Source: an uncultured Lachnospiraceae bacterium
GTDB taxonomy: Bacteria > Bacillota > Clostridia > Lachnospirales > Lachnospiraceae
Direction: 5' to 3'
Length of the DNA: 9,832 nucleotides
Assembly: GCA_937915975.1 (NCBI GenBank)
Contig: CALGGL010000214.1
Location: 1 to 9,832, forward strand
The notes under the pieces are model-generated. The model saw nothing but the letters and a program-made list of their open reading frames with translations. It made no database searches and was not told the origin of the DNA. Of this stretch, positions 6,888-9,832 are shown piece by piece (position 1 is the first letter of the stretch; each line of letters opens with the position of its first letter). Position numbers and translations under genes: made by a program.

Positions 6888-8576
6888 ATGAAACAATTAA
6901 CAGGCTCAGAAATTATAATTGAATGTTTAAAAGAGCAGGGAGTTGATACAGTATTCGGATATCCGGGAGGTACAATACTTAATGTATATGATGCACTTTA
7001 CAAGCATCAGGATGAGATTCATCATATACTTACTTCCCATGAGCAGGGTGCTGCACATGCTGCTGACGGATATGCCAGAGCAACCGGTAAGGTTGGTGTA
7101 TGTATGGCTACTTCAGGCCCGGGTGCTACAAACCTTGTAACAGGTATTGCAACAGCATATATGGATTCCATTCCTCTTGTTGCAATTACGGCAAACGTTA
7201 ATGTTACAGCACTCGGAAAAGACAGCTTCCAGGAGATAGATATAGCAGGCGTGGTTATGCCTATTACAAAGCACAGCTTTATCGTTAAGGATGTTCATAA
7301 GCTTGCTGATACCATAAGAAGAGCATTTAAGATTGCCCAGACCGGAAGACCGGGACCTGTACTTGTGGACGTTACAAAGGACGTAACTGCCAATGTTGCT
7401 GATTACGAGGCAAAGGCACCGGAGTCAATCGAAAGAATTACAAATACTATCATGGCGGAGGACTTGGAGCAGGCTGTTAAGCTTATTGATAAGAGTGAGA
7501 AACCTTTTATCATAGCAGGCGGTGGTGTAATCGCGGCAGATGCTTCACCGGAGTTAAAGAAGCTTGCAGATAAGATAGATGCTCCTGTGTGTGATACTCT
7601 TATGGGTAAGGGTGCATTTGACGGAACAAACGAAAGATATACCGGTATGATAGGTATGCACGGTACAAAGGTTTCAAACTTTGCAGTCAATAAGGCTGAC
7701 CTTGTAATTGTTGTAGGTGCAAGATTTTCAGACAGAGTTATCGGGGATGCCAAGAAGTTTGCCGCAAATGCCAAGATATTGCAGATAGATGTAGATGCCG
7801 CAGAGGTTGATAAGAATGTTGTTGTTGATGCAAGCGTTATAGGTGATGCCAAAGAGGTTCTTAAGATGATTTCTTCAAGAATAAAAGCAAGAAAGAAGCC
7901 GGAGTGGCATGCTGAGATAGAGGAATTAAAGAAGACATATCCTGACCATGGGGATATGAATGCATTCTCCGGACCTGCAATTATTAATAAAATTTATGAG
8001 ATTACAAAGGGAAAGGCAACCATCACTACTGACGTAGGACAGCATCAGATGTGGGCAGCACAGTACTATAAGTACACTAAGCCAAGACAGCTTCTTTCAT
8101 CTGGCGGACTCGGTACTATGGGCTACGGTGTTGGAGCTTGTATAGGAGCAAAGGTCGGAGAGCCTGACAATATAACAATCAATATAGCAGGTGACGGCTG
8201 CTTCAGAATGAATATGAATGAAATTGCTACAGCAGCAAGATATAACATTCCTATTATTCAGGTAGTTATCAATAATCACGTTCTTGGTATGGTTAGACAG
8301 TGGCAGACACTTTTCTACGGTGAGAGATATTCCAATACCGTACTTGAGGATAATGTTGATTTCGTTAAGGTTGCCGAGGCATTGGGTGCAACAGGTATAA
8401 GAGCTACTGACCTTAAGGAGTTTGAAAAGGCTTTAAAGGATGCTATAAAGCTTAACAAGCCTGTGGTAATCGATTGTATAATTGACAAGGACGATAAGGT
8501 TTGGCCGATGGTTCCTGCCGGAGCTCCTCTTGAGACATGCTTTGACCAGCAGGATTTGGATGCTAAAAACAAGTAG
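6888..8576 (+). CDS. ilvB: Acetolactate synthase (acetohydroxyacid synthase) large catalytic subunit
   Basis: ThDP-, Mg- and FAD-dependent enzyme that condenses two pyruvates to acetolactate, or pyruvate with 2-oxobutyrate to acetohydroxybutyrate: the first common step of Val/Leu/Ile synthesis. It is 562 residues, full length, with ATG 6888 behind GAAAGGAAG (6872-6880). The three expected domains are seen. The N-terminal pyrimidine-binding domain has GYPGGTILNVYDAL and catalytic Glu52 (SHEQGAAHAADGYARATGK). The central FAD/Rossmann-like domain follows. The C-terminal ThDP-pyrophosphate domain has GDG at 435-437 through NN at 462-463. VLGMVRQWQ follows immediately and is characteristic of biosynthetic AHAS rather than the catabolic AlsS, which lacks it. 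No ilvN regulatory subunit follows; the next gene is serC, so a small subunit, if any, lies elsewhere. ilvI is an equally usable name. Confidence 0.96.
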   Translation: MKQLTGSEIIIECLKEQGVDTVFGYPGGTILNVYDALYKHQDEIHHILTSHEQGAAHAADGYARATGKVGVCMATSGPGATNLVTGIATAYMDSIPLVAITANVNVTALGKDSFQEIDIAGVVMPITKHSFIVKDVHKLADTIRRAFKIAQTGRPGPVLVDVTKDVTANVADYEAKAPESIERITNTIMAEDLEQAVKLIDKSEKPFIIAGGGVIAADASPELKKLADKIDAPVCDTLMGKGAFDGTNERYTGMIGMHGTKVSNFAVNKADLVIVVGARFSDRVIGDAKKFAANAKILQIDVDAAEVDKNVVVDASVIGDAKEVLKMISSRIKARKKPEWHAEIEELKKTYPDHGDMNAFSGPAIINKIYEITKGKATITTDVGQHQMWAAQYYKYTKPRQLLSSGGLGTMGYGVGACIGAKVGEPDNITINIAGDGCFRMNMNEIATAARYNIPIIQVVINNHVLGMVRQWQTLFYGERYSNTVLEDNVDFVKVAEALGATGIRATDLKEFEKALKDAIKLNKPVVIDCIIDKDDKVWPMVPAGAPLETCFDQQDLDAKNK

Positions 8577-8594
8577 GAAAAAAGGTTATATAAA

Positions 8595-8623
8595 ACAAGT
8601 AAAATAAATGGTTGATTTATAAT
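8595..8623 (+). promoter_or_regulatory. Weak candidate promoter before serC
   Basis: TATAAT at 8618-8623 is a perfect -10 box, 82 nt before the serC ATG. The region 17 bp upstream (8595-8600, ACAAGT) is a poor -35, and there is no TGn extension. In such AT-rich DNA a chance TATAAT is common. Confidence 0.28.
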
Positions 8624-8641
8624 TAACAGCATTGATTATAA
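8617..8641. promoter_or_regulatory. 25-bp inverted repeat in the ilvB-serC gap
   Basis: TTATAATTAA (8617-8626) and TTGATTATAA (8632-8641) form a 10-bp stem with one T-G pair around the loop CAGCA. No T-run follows, which speaks against a standard terminator. The left half contains TATAAT at 8618-8623, so the repeat overlaps the best -10 candidate for serC and could be an operator. That role is inference. An mRNA stem at the ilvB 3' end is the alternative. Confidence 0.4.
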
Positions 8642-8688
8642 GGAAACTGATGTTTTAAATACAAATTAAAGATATATAAATAATATTC

Positions 8689-8694
8689 AGGAGG
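8689..8694 (+). promoter_or_regulatory. Consensus ribosome binding site of serC
   Basis: AGGAGG is the strongest Shine-Dalgarno in the window. It lies 11 nt before ATG 8706, slightly longer than usual spacing, and supports that start. Confidence 0.7.
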
Positions 8695-8705
8695 ATTTTA
8701 TAATA

Positions 8706-9788
8706 ATGGCAAGAGTATTTAATTTTTCAGCAGGACCTTCAGTATTACCAGAGGTCGTTTTACAGCAGGCAGCAGATGAGATGATGGATTATAAGGGCTC
8801 TGGAATGAGCGTTATGGAGATGAGCCATCGTTCAAAGGTGTATGATAACATTATCAAGGAAGCAGAGAAGGATTTGAGAGACTTACTTGAGATACCTGAT
8901 AACTACAAAGTGCTTTTCCTTCAGGGCGGTGCTTCACAGCAGTTTGCAGCTATCCCTATGAACCTTATGAAAAACGGTGTTGCTGACTATATAATTACAG
9001 GACAGTGGGCTAAGAAGGCTTATGAGGAGGCTAAGAAATATCTTAAGGCAAATGCTATAGCTTCATCGGCTGACAAGACATTTTCTTATATACCTGACTG
9101 TTCAGATCTTCCTATTTCAGAAGATGCGGATTATGTATATATTTGTCACAACAATACAATTTACGGAACTGCATTTAAGGAACTTCCAAATACAAAGGGT
9201 AAGATTCTTGTTGCAGATATGTCATCAGATATACTTTCGCAGCCTGTAAATGTAAGTGATTACGGCTTAATCTACTTCGGCGTTCAGAAAAATGTCGGAC
9301 CTGCAGGTGTAGTTGTGGTTATCATAAGAGAAGATTTAATCAGAGATGATGTTCCTGAGTTTTGCCCGACAATGCTTAAGTATAAGACTCAGGCTGATGC
9401 TGATTCTCTTTATAATACACCTCCATGCTACGGTATATATATCTGCGGCCTTGTATTTAAGTGGGTTAAAGAGATGGGTGGTCTTACAGCTATGAAGGCT
9501 CATAATGAGAAGAAAGCTGCCATTCTTTATGATTTCCTTGATTCTTCAAAGATGTTCAAGGGAACAGTTGAAAAGAAAGACCGTTCACTTATGAATGTTC
9601 CTTTTGTAACAGGTAATGAAGAACTTGATGCCAAGTTTGTTAAGGAAGCAACAGAGGCAGGTTTCGTTAATCTTAAAGGACATAGAACAGTTGGCGGTAT
9701 GCGTGCATCTATCTATAACGCTATGCCGATTGAGGGTGTTGAGAAGCTTGTTGCATTTATGAAGAAGTTTGAGGAAGAAAATTCATAA
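8706..9788 (+). CDS. serC: Phosphoserine aminotransferase
   Basis: PLP enzyme of class V aminotransferases. It transfers the amino group of glutamate to 3-phosphohydroxypyruvate to give phosphoserine, the second step of serine synthesis, and can also act in pyridoxine synthesis in some bacteria. It is 360 residues, full family length. The N-terminal FNFSAGPSVLPEVVLQQA and SHRSK are characteristic, followed by FLQGGASQQFAAIPMNL (phosphate/cofactor side), HNNTIYGTAF, DMSSDILSQPV, and the PLP-binding Lys195 in YFGVQKNVGPAG. C-terminal GHRTVGGMRASIYNAMP is the substrate-arginine region typical of SerC. These motifs separate it from cysteine desulfurases of the same fold. It starts at ATG 8706 behind AGGAGG. 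serA commonly follows serC in related genomes, but only 44 bp of AT-rich DNA remain in the window. No overlap with ilvB, which ends 129 bp upstream. Confidence 0.97.
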   Translation: MARVFNFSAGPSVLPEVVLQQAADEMMDYKGSGMSVMEMSHRSKVYDNIIKEAEKDLRDLLEIPDNYKVLFLQGGASQQFAAIPMNLMKNGVADYIITGQWAKKAYEEAKKYLKANAIASSADKTFSYIPDCSDLPISEDADYVYICHNNTIYGTAFKELPNTKGKILVADMSSDILSQPVNVSDYGLIYFGVQKNVGPAGVVVVIIREDLIRDDVPEFCPTMLKYKTQADADSLYNTPPCYGIYICGLVFKWVKEMGGLTAMKAHNEKKAAILYDFLDSSKMFKGTVEKKDRSLMNVPFVTGNEELDAKFVKEATEAGFVNLKGHRTVGGMRASIYNAMPIEGVEKLVAFMKKFEEENS

Positions 9789-9832
9789 GAACATATATTT
9801 AATGCATTTATATAATAATATATGATTTAATG

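Noticed and set aside
7403..7852. 149-codon open frame on the minus strand inside ilvB.
   Set aside because: Same reasoning: fully overlapped by a strong family match, with Ser/Thr/Ala/Ile-rich anti-sense composition.
9792..9824. CATATATT/AATATATG inverted repeat after serC as a terminator.
   Set aside because: Nearly all A/T with a 17-nt loop and no T-run; too weak to call, and the window ends 8 bases later.
1..9832. Defence island, prophage, CRISPR, or biosynthetic cluster.
   Set aside because: All six genes are standard amino acid, purine or nitrogen-assimilation enzymes with complete motifs; no repeats of CRISPR form, integrase, or toxin-antitoxin-like small ORFs were seen. The unusual material is confined to the three intergenic repeats.

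Overview
The window looks like a chromosomal segment of an anaerobic Firmicute of class Clostridia, most likely a Lachnospiraceae-type gut or rumen bacterium. This rests on type III glutamine synthetase, a Bacillus/Clostridium-style PurF with a propeptide and Fe-S cysteines, low-GC AT-ending codons, strong AGGAGG-like ribosome binding sites and short AT-rich spacers. The family placement is inference from protein character and was not checked by a search.

All six protein genes lie on the + strand: a 5'-truncated glnN (type III glutamine synthetase, 1-1796), purF (amidophosphoribosyltransferase, 1888-3285), leuB (3-isopropylmalate dehydrogenase, 3545-4627), ilvD (dihydroxy-acid dehydratase, 4818-6485), ilvB (acetolactate synthase large subunit, 6888-8576) and serC (phosphoserine aminotransferase, 8706-9788). 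Every one is a full-length, ordinary-looking housekeeping enzyme apart from the edge truncation. Together they cover nitrogen assimilation into glutamine, its use in the first step of purine synthesis, three steps of branched-chain amino acid synthesis (IlvB and IlvD common to Val/Ile and the Leu precursor, LeuB in the Leu branch), and the glutamate-dependent step of serine synthesis. leuACD, ilvC, ilvN and serA are not in the window.

The non-coding DNA is the unusual part. An ~85-bp structured repeat occurs three times, always in the same orientation and always 48-53 nt before the start codon of a branched-chain gene (leuB, ilvD, ilvB). It is absent before purF and serC. The copies share a foldable core with one compensatory base-pair change. 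Copies 2 and 3 are also enclosed by long, near-perfect inverted arms whose sequences are unrelated between loci but whose architecture (an AA/G internal loop, then a bulged G exactly 10 nt outside the core) is the same. Copy 3 is interrupted by a second, unrelated 163-bp palindrome with 9-bp perfect terminal inverted repeats, so one palindromic element is nested inside another in the 402-bp ilvD-ilvB gap.

Two explanations compete: a dispersed, non-autonomous palindromic element (MITE/REP-like) that happens to sit here three times, or a leader RNA shared by the branched-chain genes. The sequence alone does not settle this; a genome-wide copy count would. I see no defence system, prophage, CRISPR array, tRNA, rRNA or transposase gene.
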